Source of the DNA: Syntrophales bacterium
GTDB taxonomy: Bacteria > Desulfobacterota > Syntrophia > Syntrophales > UBA8958
Assembly (NCBI GenBank): GCA_026416455.1
Contig: JAOAFE010000002.1
Coordinates: 150,212-214,211 of the forward strand
Direction: 5' to 3'
Length of the DNA: 64,000 bases
Positions 17,875 to 27,770 of the stretch are shown piece by piece (within the stretch, counting starts at the first letter, position 1; the number at the start of each line of letters is the position of its first letter). The position numbers were made by a program, and so were the translations under genes. The notes under the pieces are model-generated. The model saw nothing but the letters and a program-made list of their open reading frames with translations, was not told where the DNA came from and did not search any database.

Positions 17875-19310
17875 AGGTCTTTGTCGTTTTAGTGGGCATA
17901 TCGAATAGAGAAGAGATCTCCTCTTTCCTTCCCCTCTTCGGGCACCCTCAAGTGTCCGGTGGAGTTGTCATAACTCCATTGGCTGTTGATTTCGGCGGAA
18001 CTATAGCTGGCCTCGTAACGGATAAGGTAGAAAGCAGCGACACAATTGCCCAATTGGCAGACCAGGCAAAGGGAGATTACATCCTGTGGGTGGATGCGAA
18101 AAAGAGCTTACACGTTTTCCCAGAAGCCCTGGAGCGCAGTCTTTCGGTCGCCCAAGATTGTGGGGCAAGTATCGTCTATGCAGATTATGAGGAACGTGCT
18201 CTAACGGACTACGAGCTGGGAAGCGTAAGGGATAATTTCGATTTAGGCCCTTTTCTTTTTTTGCATCGAGAACGGTTGAAAGACATTTTGGCTAGGGAGA
18301 GGCGTGGCTATCGTTTGGCTGGACTTTACGACGCCCGCCTTAAATTGTCGCGCCTGGGACCAATCGTCCACCTGCGAGAGCCTCTCGGGCAAGAAAGGTC
18401 GGCAAAGGATTATGATAAGGAAAAGTTTTCTTACCTGGAGGCGACCAATGAAGCTTATCAACGGGAACTGGAGCATGCTTTCACCGAGCATTTAAAAGCC
18501 ATCGGGGCGTATTTAGCCCCCGAGTATGAGCCCTTGCCTTACGACCATGATCTCTATCCCGTAGAGGCAAGCATTATAATTCCCGTAAAAAACCGTGCTT
18601 CCACCATAGGAGATGCGCTAAGGAGTGCCCTTAGTCAGAAGGCGAGCTTTCCCTTCAATATCATAGTTGTGGACAATCATTCGACCGATGGAACCAGTCA
18701 GATCCTCGATGAGCAAGCCCACAAAAATAGTAATCTTATAGTCCTAAGGCCGGAAAGGACGGATCTCAATATTGGCGGCTGCTGGAACTTAGCTGTCCGC
18801 TCACCACATTGTGGGAGATGGGCTGTACAGCTTGATTCGGATGACCTTTACGCTCACGAGGGGGTGCTTTCGATGATCGTTCATATGCTCTCCGGCGGGG
18901 ATTATGCCATGGTTATTGGTTCATATACCTTAGTGGATATGAAAGGCCGGATCCTGCCTCCTGGCATAATTACCCATCGGGAATGGACGGAAGAAAATGG
19001 GCGGAATAACGCTTTGCGGGTGGAGGGTTTTGGTGCTCCCCGCGCCTTCCGCACGCAGATATTAAGAAATATGCCCTTTCCCAACGTAAGTTACGGGGAA
19101 GATTATGCCGTAGCGTTGAGGATTTCTCGTTTTTACCGGATAGGTCGGATCTTCGAAAGCATTTACTTTTGTCGGCGATGGGAAGGAAATTCCGATGCCC
19201 GTCTTACTCCGGAGAGGGTAAATGAATTCAACGCCTACAAAGATCGAATTCGTACGATAGAGATCATGGCCCGCCAGCGCCTGAACGAGAGGAGACGTGA
19301 AAGGAATTAA
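17871..19310 (+). CDS. Family 2-type glycosyltransferase, two-part
   Basis: '[44 protein letters not shown]...VQLDSDDLY'; ATGA overlap with the upstream gene. Confidence 0.85.
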   Translation: MKVFVVLVGISNREEISSFLPLFGHPQVSGGVVITPLAVDFGGTIAGLVTDKVESSDTIAQLADQAKGDYILWVDAKKSLHVFPEALERSLSVAQDCGASIVYADYEERALTDYELGSVRDNFDLGPFLFLHRERLKDILARERRGYRLAGLYDARLKLSRLGPIVHLREPLGQERSAKDYDKEKFSYLEATNEAYQRELEHAFTEHLKAIGAYLAPEYEPLPYDHDLYPVEASIIIPVKNRASTIGDALRSALSQKASFPFNIIVVDNHSTDGTSQILDEQAHKNSNLIVLRPERTDLNIGGCWNLAVRSPHCGRWAVQLDSDDLYAHEGVLSMIVHMLSGGDYAMVIGSYTLVDMKGRILPPGIITHREWTEENGRNNALRVEGFGAPRAFRTQILRNMPFPNVSYGEDYAVALRISRFYRIGRIFESIYFCRRWEGNSDARLTPERVNEFNAYKDRIRTIEIMARQRLNERRRERN

Positions 19311-20211
19311 TCCAATCCTGGCAGAATTTTTCGATCGACAGAGGAGAACATGGTCTGAATTCAACGGGGCCTGCCAAGCCCTAGGTGGGGCCCAGTCAAA
19401 GAGAATAGAGTTCGAGGGCGGTTATTTTCTAGTGCAACTAAACCCCCAAAGGCGGGTCAATGTAGAAGTCACACCTGATGACACCCCATGCCTTCTTTGT
19501 GAAGAAAATCTTCCATTGGAGCAGGAGAGAATGCCTTTGGGTGAATCCCTCTATCTCTTGTGCAATCCCCGACCGATCTTCCCCTATCATTTCACTTTGG
19601 CATCTCGCCAACATGAAAAGCAGGCAATAGAAGGTCGCGAAAAACTGTTATTAGATGTGGCAAAAGAATTGGGGCCGGGCGTGGCCTTATTTTATAACGG
19701 TCCCCATTCAGGAGCCTCTATTCCCTTTCATTTCCACTTCCAGGCCGTGCCCTTTTCTAATCTCCCTATTCATGAGGATCGTCGATGGTTGAAATGGGCA
19801 GATCTTTCGGTCGTCGCCTTAGTGAATCACCAGATACGAAGCTACTTCTTCCTGCGAGGGACAGATAGAGATGCCTTAATCGAAAACGTAAGGCGCTTTA
19901 TGATGGCGTGGAAAAAGGTCTCGGCCAGTGAAGATGAACCCATGGTAAATATCATAGTAGCCTTCGAAGATGGGTTGTGGCTCGTTTATATCTTTCCCCG
20001 TCGGGGTCATCGGCCGAAAAGATTCTTCGCAAGCGAAGGAGAGAAGATTATCGTAACACCGGGAGCGGTAGAGATGGGAGGAGTGATAGTGACGGTGCGG
20101 GAAAGGGATTTTCTTGCTTTGAATGAAAGAATATTACAGGAAATCATGAGCGATGTCTGTGTTGCCCCTGAAGTGCTCGATGATATTGTGAGGCAATGTA
20201 AGTGTTTATAA
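19297..20211 (+). CDS. DUF4922-like GalT/HIT-superfamily protein (putative sugar-phosphate nucleotidyltransferase/phosphorylase)
   Basis: '[15 protein letters not shown]' (CxxC) and '[10 protein letters not shown]' (HxHxQ) as in the GalT/HIT superfamily. Confidence 0.75.
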   Translation: MKGINPILAEFFDRQRRTWSEFNGACQALGGAQSKRIEFEGGYFLVQLNPQRRVNVEVTPDDTPCLLCEENLPLEQERMPLGESLYLLCNPRPIFPYHFTLASRQHEKQAIEGREKLLLDVAKELGPGVALFYNGPHSGASIPFHFHFQAVPFSNLPIHEDRRWLKWADLSVVALVNHQIRSYFFLRGTDRDALIENVRRFMMAWKKVSASEDEPMVNIIVAFEDGLWLVYIFPRRGHRPKRFFASEGEKIIVTPGAVEMGGVIVTVRERDFLALNERILQEIMSDVCVAPEVLDDIVRQCKCL

Positions 20212-20255
20212 AAATTAAACATACGTTTTGCTTAAGAAGGTCGTGAAATTTGTAG

Positions 20256-20284
20256 TTGACAGGTATCGGCCATGTTTGTTATTG
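20256..20284 (+). promoter_or_regulatory. Promoter upstream of the liv-type operon
   Basis: TTGACA (20256-20261) - 17 nt - TTATTG (20279-20284). Confidence 0.5.
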
Positions 20285-20345
20285 TGAAACAAACGGTAGG
20301 GGTCAGAGAGGCGGGTTCCGTAGACCCCAGGGGGGGACGAAATAT

Positions 20346-21401
20346 ATGGACATGAAGCGCGACTACTACGAAGACGTTCAGCTCTTCGAAAGTAACGTCG
20401 TGCTTTTTTGGACGGTAGTTTTACTGGTTTTTCTTTTTACTCTTCCCCTCTACGTGCCGTCTTATCGTTTTTCCCTTTTTAATCTCGTTTTGGTTCACGT
20501 GATTTTAGCCGTGGGGTTAAATATACTCGTCGGCAACACGGGTCAGATTTCCCTGGGTCATGCGGGATTTTTTGCCATTGGAGCTTACGGCACGACCCTT
20601 CTTATGACGAAGTTGGGGCTCCCCTTTGTTCTCGCTTTGCCCCTTGCCGCTTTTATTTCGTCCGCGTTCGGTTTTATTTTGGGCCTTCCGGCGCTGAGGC
20701 TCGAGGGACCGTATCTATCCATAGCGACTTTGGGTTTCGGGCTGACGGTAACCCATATAATAGGGCACTGGGATTTCTTCGGTGGGCGAACGGGGTTGCA
20801 AGTTCCGCCCCTCGATTTAGGTGGCGGCTTTATTCTCAAGACGGATGTACAGAAGTATTATCTCATTCTCATCATCACCATTTTTCTGGTCCTTTCGGCG
20901 CGTAATCTGTTGAAGACCCGGGTTGGTCGGGCTTTTGTCGCCATTAGAGATAGTGACATTGCGGCCGAGGTAATCGGAGTTAATTTACTCATCTACAAGA
21001 CTCTATCCTTTGCCGTAAGTGCTTTTTATGCGGGGATTGCGGGGGGTCTCTTTGGGTTTGTTCTTGGCTTTTTTAATCCCGAACCTTTCAATCTCATCCT
21101 TTCTATTGTCTTTCTCGTGATGATCGTGGTCGGCGGATTAGGGGCCATTGCCGGGTCCATCATGGGGGCCACCTTGATTACTATCCTTCAATATAGTCTG
21201 CTCAAAAACATAAAGGAAGTACCTTATGTGGGACCTTTCATGGTGGACATATCGAGTCGCTGGTTTACCGTCATTGGCTTAGAGAACCTAAATAGCATCG
21301 TCCTTGGTCTCATTATGATTGCCATTGTTATCTTCGAGCCGTTGGGTATATACGGTATATGGTTGCGTATAAAAAAGTATTGGAGGACATGGCCATTCTG
21401 A
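20346..21401 (+). CDS. livM: Branched-chain amino acid-type ABC permease (LivM-like)
   Basis: 'LNILVGNTGQISLGHAGFFAIGAYGT', 'GRAFVAIRDSDIAAEVIGVNL'; ORF opens at 20256, ATG at 20346 preferred. Confidence 0.93.
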   Translation: MDMKRDYYEDVQLFESNVVLFWTVVLLVFLFTLPLYVPSYRFSLFNLVLVHVILAVGLNILVGNTGQISLGHAGFFAIGAYGTTLLMTKLGLPFVLALPLAAFISSAFGFILGLPALRLEGPYLSIATLGFGLTVTHIIGHWDFFGGRTGLQVPPLDLGGGFILKTDVQKYYLILIITIFLVLSARNLLKTRVGRAFVAIRDSDIAAEVIGVNLLIYKTLSFAVSAFYAGIAGGLFGFVLGFFNPEPFNLILSIVFLVMIVVGGLGAIAGSIMGATLITILQYSLLKNIKEVPYVGPFMVDISSRWFTVIGLENLNSIVLGLIMIAIVIFEPLGIYGIWLRIKKYWRTWPF

Positions 21402-21417
21402 CATTTTTGGGGGTGGG

Positions 21418-22290
21418 ATGTACGGACAGTTAATCGTAGAAGGTTTATCGATCGGAGCATGTTATGCCGTCTTCGGCATTGCCGTCGTCATAATCTATAA
21501 GACGTCCGAGGTCATCAACTTTGCCCAGGGTGAGATGGCTATGATATCTACGTTCGTAGCCTATCATATTCTTAACGTCTACGGATGGCCTTTTTGGTAT
21601 GCCTTTATCGGGGCTCTTTTTTTTGCCGTCTTGCTCGGTGTATTTATTGAGGTGTGCTTTTTGCGGCCCGCCAAAGATCCTACGGTATTGGGTCTCATTG
21701 TTATCACCTTAGGGGCAGAGATGTTGCTCATGGGTCTGGCTAGTTGGAAGTGGGGGGCGGAGCAAAAAGACTTTGCCTTACCCTTTTCTTTCCACAAAAC
21801 GCACGAACTATTCAAGGGAGTAGTAATAAACGATTGGTCTATTGCCGTCTTCGTCATGGCGGCGGTCCTCATGATCTTTCTCTATATCTTTTTCCGTTAT
21901 ACGAAGCTGGGTGTAGCCATGAGGGCGACGCAGCAGAATGAGCATGCGGCGCGAATTATGGGTATTAAGGTGGAGCGGGTATTCTCCTTTGCCTGGGGAT
22001 TTAGCTCCTTAATCGGGGCCCTGGCGGGCATGTTTTTCGCCGCTCGGTCCACTTTGGACCCGGCCTATATGATGGAGCCTTTTCTTCGGGCCTTTGCCGC
22101 CGCCGTCTTAGGTGGGCTCATGAGTATACCCGGGGTCGTCATCGGAGGAGGTATTTTGGGTATTCTGGAAAACTTCGTCGGTTTCCATTGGCCGGCGTGG
22201 AAACCCATCGTCGCTTTTCTCGTCATCGTTGCCGTCCTGTGTATCCGACCGAGTGGTTTGTTTGCTCGTCATTACGAGAAAAAGGTATAG
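21418..22290 (+). CDS. livH: Branched-chain amino acid-type ABC permease (LivH-like)
   Basis: 'GACYAVFGIAVVIIYKTSEVINFAQGEMAMISTFVAY', 'GVAMRATQQNEHAARIMGI'. Confidence 0.93.
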   Translation: MYGQLIVEGLSIGACYAVFGIAVVIIYKTSEVINFAQGEMAMISTFVAYHILNVYGWPFWYAFIGALFFAVLLGVFIEVCFLRPAKDPTVLGLIVITLGAEMLLMGLASWKWGAEQKDFALPFSFHKTHELFKGVVINDWSIAVFVMAAVLMIFLYIFFRYTKLGVAMRATQQNEHAARIMGIKVERVFSFAWGFSSLIGALAGMFFAARSTLDPAYMMEPFLRAFAAAVLGGLMSIPGVVIGGGILGILENFVGFHWPAWKPIVAFLVIVAVLCIRPSGLFARHYEKKV

Positions 22291-22336
22291 CGGAAGGGGT
22301 TGGGATTAACCTTATGGCGAAAAGGAGGTTTAGGTT

Positions 22337-23533
22337 ATGAAAGGGAAAGGAAGGTTTTGGGCAGTACTGTTTACTATTTCGTCTTTGGTCTTGTGGACAG
22401 GAATAGGTTTGTGTGGTGCCCCGGGATTTGATGACAAGGAGATTAGGATTGCGGCATGGGGCCCTCAGACGGGGCCGGCTGCACCGTGGGGTAGTGTAGC
22501 TCGGGCGCCAGCCGTACTGGCCGCTATGATCAATGAACAGGGCGGCATTCATGGCAGAAAGCTGAAACATTTTGTGCGTGATGACCAGTACAACCCCGCT
22601 CAGACGAAGGTGGTTGTCAAGGAACTGGTGGAAAAAGAAGGTATATTTTCCTTTGTCTGCGGTACCGGTTCGGCGGGTGGCTTGGCGGTGAAAGATTATC
22701 TGGCCCAGAATAAGGTTATTTGGGTGGGTCCGGCGACATCAGTCAAAGAGTATGTCTTCCCCGTTCAGCCTTACCTTTTTAGCGTTTATCCCCTCTACGA
22801 GGATGAAGGAAGTATTCTGACCAAGTACGTAATCGAGAAGCTGGGGATAAAAGAGATAGGTGTAGTGTATCAGAATGATCCCTATGGGAAGAACGGGTTA
22901 GACGGTGTACGGCAGAGACTCGATCATTTGAAAATGAAGGCCGTTGCCGAAATACCAGTGGAGGCCACGGAGAAGGACCTGTCTTCCCATGTACTTAAAT
23001 TAAAGAGCGCTGGTGCCAAAGCAGTATTAATGTGGGTTCATCCAACCACGGGGGTCGTATTAGTAAAAACCGCGGCAACCATCGGTTACAAGCCGCAATG
23101 GGTGGCGTCCAACACCCTCTCGGATTTTGAATTGATGAACAAAATTTCTGGTGGGCTCTGGGAAGGCATAATCACCGGTGCCTTCATGCTCCCTCCGGAT
23201 TCAGACGATCCGCGGGTAGTCAAGTATCGTGAGGCTGCCAAAAAATATGCTCCTGAGGAAAGGTTCGGTGTCTTCTTTATGGCCGGCATCATGTTTACCG
23301 AACCCTTGGTTGAGGCTCTTAAGCGGGTAGGGAAAAACTTAAGTACCGAAGCGGTTTTAAAGGCTCTAAACTCAATGAAGAATTTTCAGGGTGTCGGTCC
23401 GAAGCTGACCTGGTCGCCGGATCAGCATCAAGGTAGTGATTCCATTCAGATTTGGAAGTGTGGACCGGGTGGTAAGACGATTCTCCTCCAGGACTGGACG
23501 GTGAACGAGCTGGCACATTGGAAGAAAAAATAG
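22337..23533 (+). CDS. Periplasmic substrate-binding protein of the Liv-type transporter
   Basis: Signal peptide; 'PQTGPAAPWGSVARAPAVLAAMINEQGGIHGRKLKHFVRDDQYNPAQTKVVVKELVEK'. Confidence 0.92.
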   Translation: MKGKGRFWAVLFTISSLVLWTGIGLCGAPGFDDKEIRIAAWGPQTGPAAPWGSVARAPAVLAAMINEQGGIHGRKLKHFVRDDQYNPAQTKVVVKELVEKEGIFSFVCGTGSAGGLAVKDYLAQNKVIWVGPATSVKEYVFPVQPYLFSVYPLYEDEGSILTKYVIEKLGIKEIGVVYQNDPYGKNGLDGVRQRLDHLKMKAVAEIPVEATEKDLSSHVLKLKSAGAKAVLMWVHPTTGVVLVKTAATIGYKPQWVASNTLSDFELMNKISGGLWEGIITGAFMLPPDSDDPRVVKYREAAKKYAPEERFGVFFMAGIMFTEPLVEALKRVGKNLSTEAVLKALNSMKNFQGVGPKLTWSPDQHQGSDSIQIWKCGPGGKTILLQDWTVNELAHWKKK

Positions 23534-23553
23534 AAGGTAATTCGGAGCGATAC

Positions 23554-24345
23554 ATGGGCGATCACTTTCGGGTGGAAAACCTATCCATCAGTTTCGGTGG
23601 ACTCAAAGCCGTGGATGGAGTGAGCTTTGACGTGGAGCCGAACACGATCTTTTCCATCATCGGTCCAAATGGATCGGGAAAGACGACCATTTTCAACCTT
23701 ATCTGCGGCATTTATCATCCCCATTCGGGGCGGATTATCCTTGAGGGAAGAAACATAGTGGGGTTGAAGCCCGATCGCATCGCCCGTTTAGGTATCGCGA
23801 GGACTTTTCAAAACATTGAACTCTTCGGTAATGCAACGGTCATGGATAACATTATGCTCGGTCGCCATATCCATATGAAGACCGGTGTGTTTTCTGGTGC
23901 CTTTATGTGGTGGCGGGGATCCCGGGCTGCCCAAGAAGAGATTGTCCATCGGGAGGAAGTGGAAAAAATTATAGATTTTCTAGATCTCCAATCCGTGAGG
24001 GATCAGTTTGTCTCCAGCCTGCCTTACGGGAAGAGAAAGCTTGTCGAACTGGGGAGGGCCTTGGCGCTAAAACCAAAGGTCCTCCTCCTGGATGAGCCCT
24101 CAGCAGGCATGAACACGGAAGAAAAAGAGGACTTGAGCATTTGGATTAAAGACATTCGGGAGGACTACAAAGTCACCATTCTTTTAATTGAGCACGACAT
24201 GAATATGATTATGGGCATTTCAGATCGTGTCATCTGTTTGAACTACGGTCGGAAGATCGCCGAGGGGTTGCCTCAGGAGGTGCAAAAGCACCCGGAGGTC
24301 ATCGAGGCCTACCTGGGTGAGGAGGACATATTCCGTCATGCTTAA
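23554..24345 (+). CDS. livG: ABC transporter ATP-binding protein (LivG-like)
   Basis: Walker A 'GPNGSGKTT', 'RTFQNIELF', Walker B 'VLLLDEPSAGMN'; ATG at 23554 preferred over 23518. Confidence 0.93.
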   Translation: MGDHFRVENLSISFGGLKAVDGVSFDVEPNTIFSIIGPNGSGKTTIFNLICGIYHPHSGRIILEGRNIVGLKPDRIARLGIARTFQNIELFGNATVMDNIMLGRHIHMKTGVFSGAFMWWRGSRAAQEEIVHREEVEKIIDFLDLQSVRDQFVSSLPYGKRKLVELGRALALKPKVLLLDEPSAGMNTEEKEDLSIWIKDIREDYKVTILLIEHDMNMIMGISDRVICLNYGRKIAEGLPQEVQKHPEVIEAYLGEEDIFRHA

Positions 24346-25120
24346 AGTCAACAACATCGAAACGTGGTACGACCTCATCCGAGCTTTGCACGGCATTTCC
24401 TTCGAGGTCAAAGAAGGGACGATCGTTGCCCTTTTGGGTTCCAATGGAGCGGGAAAGACAACTACTTTAAAGACCATCATGCGCCTTCTTTACGATTTGC
24501 GAGAAGAACAACCGGAAAAAGGCACGATCGAATTCATGGGTGTGCGTATCGATCGGAAGGATACGGAGGAGATAGTCCGGATGGGGATCAGCTATGTACC
24601 CGAAGGGAGAGAGGTCTTCCCGGAGCTCACGGTGGCGGAAAACATACTCATGGGCGCCTATACGAGGAAGGATAGGAAGGGTGTCAAGGAAGACATGGAA
24701 AGGCTAATGGCCCGTTTTCCCATTCTGGCGGAAAGAAGAAATCAGGAGGCCGGCTACCTGAGCGGCGGAGAGCAGCAGATGCTAGCCATCGCCCGGGCCC
24801 TCATGAGCCGACCGAAACTCCTGATGCTGGACGAACCGTCATTAGGCCTTTCCCCTCTTCTTACAAAACAGATTTTCGATATCATTAAGGAGCTCAACGA
24901 AAAAGACGGGGTTACCATCCTCCTCGTGGAGCAAAACGTGAACATGGCTTTGAAATATGCCCATTTTGCCTACCTCATGGAAAATGGTCGCATCGTGCGG
25001 GCCGATAGGCCGGAGGTGCTAAGAGAAGATGAGGATGTAAAAGAGTTCTACTTGGGGATTGCAACTGAGCAATCCGTGAAGGGTTTCAAGCGTTATCGCA
25101 GAAAGGTGAGGTTCAGATGA
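24338..25120 (+). CDS. livF: ABC transporter ATP-binding protein (LivF-like)
   Basis: Walker A 'GSNGAGKTT', 'LSGGEQQMLAIARALMSRPKLLMLDEPSLGL'; ATG at 24338 preferred over 24317. Confidence 0.93.
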   Translation: MLKVNNIETWYDLIRALHGISFEVKEGTIVALLGSNGAGKTTTLKTIMRLLYDLREEQPEKGTIEFMGVRIDRKDTEEIVRMGISYVPEGREVFPELTVAENILMGAYTRKDRKGVKEDMERLMARFPILAERRNQEAGYLSGGEQQMLAIARALMSRPKLLMLDEPSLGLSPLLTKQIFDIIKELNEKDGVTILLVEQNVNMALKYAHFAYLMENGRIVRADRPEVLREDEDVKEFYLGIATEQSVKGFKRYRRKVRFR

Positions 25121-26934
25121 CGCCTTTGGAAGAAACGGTCGATACTCTACCTAAGGCCTTTGTCCGAACGGTGAAGAAACAACCGAACCGGGTGGCCCTA
25201 CGCTATAAGGAATACGGCATTTGGCACGATGTTACGTGGGCGGAGTATCTCGAAAAGGTAAAGCAGGTCGCCATGGGCCTTTATGCCTTAGGGGTCAAAA
25301 GGGGGGATAAAGTTTCCATTATTGGGGAAAACAAACCCGAATGGCTGTATAGTGCCATGGGTGTGATGTCCATCGGAGCAACCTTTGTCGGCATTTATAC
25401 GACCAATCCCGCACCGGAATGCGAGTATGTGGTAGGTCATTCCGAGTCGGTCGTTTATATCTGCGAGGATGAGGAACAGTTTGATAAGGCCCTCGTCTTC
25501 CGGTCTCGGACGCCCAAGTTGAGAAAGCTCATCGTCTGGGACATGGAGGGACTGCGCCATTTTGAAGACCCTATGCTCATGAGTTTCGACGATTTACTGG
25601 CCTTGGGGAAAAAAACAAACGAAGAGCATCCAGGTCTTTTTGATGAGCTCGTATCTCAAGGCAAAGGGGAAGATATAGGGGGCATCATCTATACGTCTGG
25701 TACGACCGGTCCTCCCAAGGGAGCCATGCTGTCACACGAGGGTTACCTGTGGGTGGGGCAGAAGGCGGTGGAGATTACCCAGACGACACCGGAGGATGAG
25801 ACCATTTCTTTTTTACCTCTTAACCACGTCTATGAGCAAATCTTCGATCTTATGGTTCACGTCCAGGCGGGACACATCGTGAACTTCACGGAAAACACGG
25901 ATACGGTTATGGGAGACATGAAGGATGTCTCGCCCACCCTTTTCCATGCCGTGCCTCGCATTTGGGAGAAGTACTATTCCGGAATCGTCCTCAAAATGGA
26001 AGATGCCACTTGGTTTAAGAGGACTTGTTACAACATAGCTGTGAAAATCGGTTCCCAGTACAACACGGTAAAGCTGAGTGGGAAGAAAATACCTCTCCCC
26101 CTTCAGGTTGCCTACTGGATAGCCTATTTCGTCGTTTTTCGTAAACTTAAAGAGCGGTTAGGATTTGATCGGGTACGGCTTGGTTTTTCTGGCGCCGCGC
26201 CCATCTCGCACAATATTCTCAAATACTTCCAAAGCATTGGCATTCCCATCCGGGAAGGGTATGGTATGACGGAGACAACAGGCATAACCCATATGTCGGA
26301 TGAAAAGAATTTCAAACTCGGGACGGTGGGAAAGGCCTTGCCGGGCACGGAGGTGAAGATAGCGGAAGACGGGGAAATTCTCGTGCGTCATAAAGGCATC
26401 TTCAAAGGTTACTATCGAGACGAGGAAAAGACCAAAGAAGCCTTGAGAGACGGCTGGCTTTACACTGGAGATGTGGGTGAGGTGGATGAGGAAGGTTACC
26501 TCAAGATTACGGATAGGAAGAAGGACCTCATCATCACAGCGGGGGGCAAAAACATCGCTCCTCAGTACATCGAGAACTTGCTTAAGTTTTCTCCTTATAT
26601 CAACGATGCCGTTGTCATTGGTGATGGGCGTAAATATCTGACCGCTCTCATCGTCATTGACGAAGAAAACGTGGTTAAGTACGCTCAGGACCATAAAGTG
26701 CAGTATACGACCTTCGCGAGCCTCACACGGGCACCAGAGGTGGTGAAACTCATCGAGGAAGAGGTGAATAAGGTCAACAAACAGCTCGCCCGCGTAGAGA
26801 ACATAAGGAAGTTCCGCATCTTGGACAAGAAGCTTTACACGGAAGACGGTGAAGTCACCCCCACCATGAAGGTAAAAAGAAAGGCCATCAACGAGCAGTA
26901 CAAGGACTTAATCGAGTCCATGTATCAGGATTGA
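25117..26934 (+). CDS. AMP-forming long-chain acyl-CoA ligase (FadD-type)
   Basis: 'IIYTSGTTGPPKGAMLSHEGY', 'GYGMTETTG', 'YTGDVGEVDEEGYLKITDRKKDLIITAGGKNIAPQYIE'; ATGA overlap with livF. Confidence 0.93.
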   Translation: MTPLEETVDTLPKAFVRTVKKQPNRVALRYKEYGIWHDVTWAEYLEKVKQVAMGLYALGVKRGDKVSIIGENKPEWLYSAMGVMSIGATFVGIYTTNPAPECEYVVGHSESVVYICEDEEQFDKALVFRSRTPKLRKLIVWDMEGLRHFEDPMLMSFDDLLALGKKTNEEHPGLFDELVSQGKGEDIGGIIYTSGTTGPPKGAMLSHEGYLWVGQKAVEITQTTPEDETISFLPLNHVYEQIFDLMVHVQAGHIVNFTENTDTVMGDMKDVSPTLFHAVPRIWEKYYSGIVLKMEDATWFKRTCYNIAVKIGSQYNTVKLSGKKIPLPLQVAYWIAYFVVFRKLKERLGFDRVRLGFSGAAPISHNILKYFQSIGIPIREGYGMTETTGITHMSDEKNFKLGTVGKALPGTEVKIAEDGEILVRHKGIFKGYYRDEEKTKEALRDGWLYTGDVGEVDEEGYLKITDRKKDLIITAGGKNIAPQYIENLLKFSPYINDAVVIGDGRKYLTALIVIDEENVVKYAQDHKVQYTTFASLTRAPEVVKLIEEEVNKVNKQLARVENIRKFRILDKKLYTEDGEVTPTMKVKRKAINEQYKDLIESMYQD

Positions 26935-26946
26935 TTTCCTTCGTCC

Positions 26947-26976
26947 TTGACAGCAAATCCCGTTTTATTTCATAAG
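26947..26976 (+). promoter_or_regulatory. Promoter-like element upstream of the sufC-like gene
   Basis: TTGACA (26947-26952) - 18 nt - CATAAG (26971-26976). Confidence 0.4.
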
Positions 26977-27005
26977 ATGTAAGAATTTGCTCCGGGAGGT
27001 GGATA

Positions 27006-27770
27006 ATGCTGGAACTCAAGGATCTCAGCTTTTCTGTTCCCGTCGAAATCGACGGCGAGGTGCAGGAGAAGGTGATAATAGATCATTTAAATTTTACCTT
27101 CGAGAAGGGAAAGTTTTATGCCATCACTGGTCCCAACGGATCCGGAAAGACAACCCTGGCTCGCTTGGTCATGGGTATTTTTCAGCCCACGGGAGGGAAG
27201 ATTCTGTATGAGGGCCAGGACATAACTAATCTGTCCATTACAGATCGGGCGAAGATGGGTATCGCTTACAGTTTCCAACATCCAGCCCGCTTCAAAGGAC
27301 TAACTTTTCGGGATTTGCTTTCTATTGCCTCTGGAACGGATGATGAGGAGATGATTCTCGCCCTCCTTCGGAGGGTGGGCATATGTTCTTTTTCTTTTCT
27401 CGACTTGCCAGTGGATGCCAAACTGTCAGGTGGAGAAATCAAGAAAATCGAGCTCGCCACTACCATTGCCCGCAATCCAAAACTCGCCATTTACGATGAA
27501 CCTGATACGGGTATCGATCTCTGGACCATTAACCCCATGGTGCGTCTCTTGAAGAGGGAGCAGCTGGAAAGGGGGACGACGACCATTGTCGTGAGTCATA
27601 ACCGTGCCTTCCTCGAGGTGGCCGATTCTGTCCTCATTATTGTTAAAGGCCAAATAGCCTACCAGGGAAAGTTGGAAAATGCTCTCACTATGCTTTCGGA
27701 CATGAGTGTATGCAGCTATAGACATTGCGATAAATGTTCAGGAGAAGAAGATGCTGAATGCTATCGATAG
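27006..27770 (+). CDS. sufC: SufC/SmsC-like Fe-S assembly ATPase with Cys-rich C-terminus
   Basis: Walker A 'GPNGSGKTT', 'LSGGEIKKIELATTIARNPKLAIYDEPDTGIDLWTI'; tail '[17 protein letters not shown]'. Confidence 0.87.
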   Translation: MLELKDLSFSVPVEIDGEVQEKVIIDHLNFTFEKGKFYAITGPNGSGKTTLARLVMGIFQPTGGKILYEGQDITNLSITDRAKMGIAYSFQHPARFKGLTFRDLLSIASGTDDEEMILALLRRVGICSFSFLDLPVDAKLSGGEIKKIELATTIARNPKLAIYDEPDTGIDLWTINPMVRLLKREQLERGTTTIVVSHNRAFLEVADSVLIIVKGQIAYQGKLENALTMLSDMSVCSYRHCDKCSGEEDAECYR

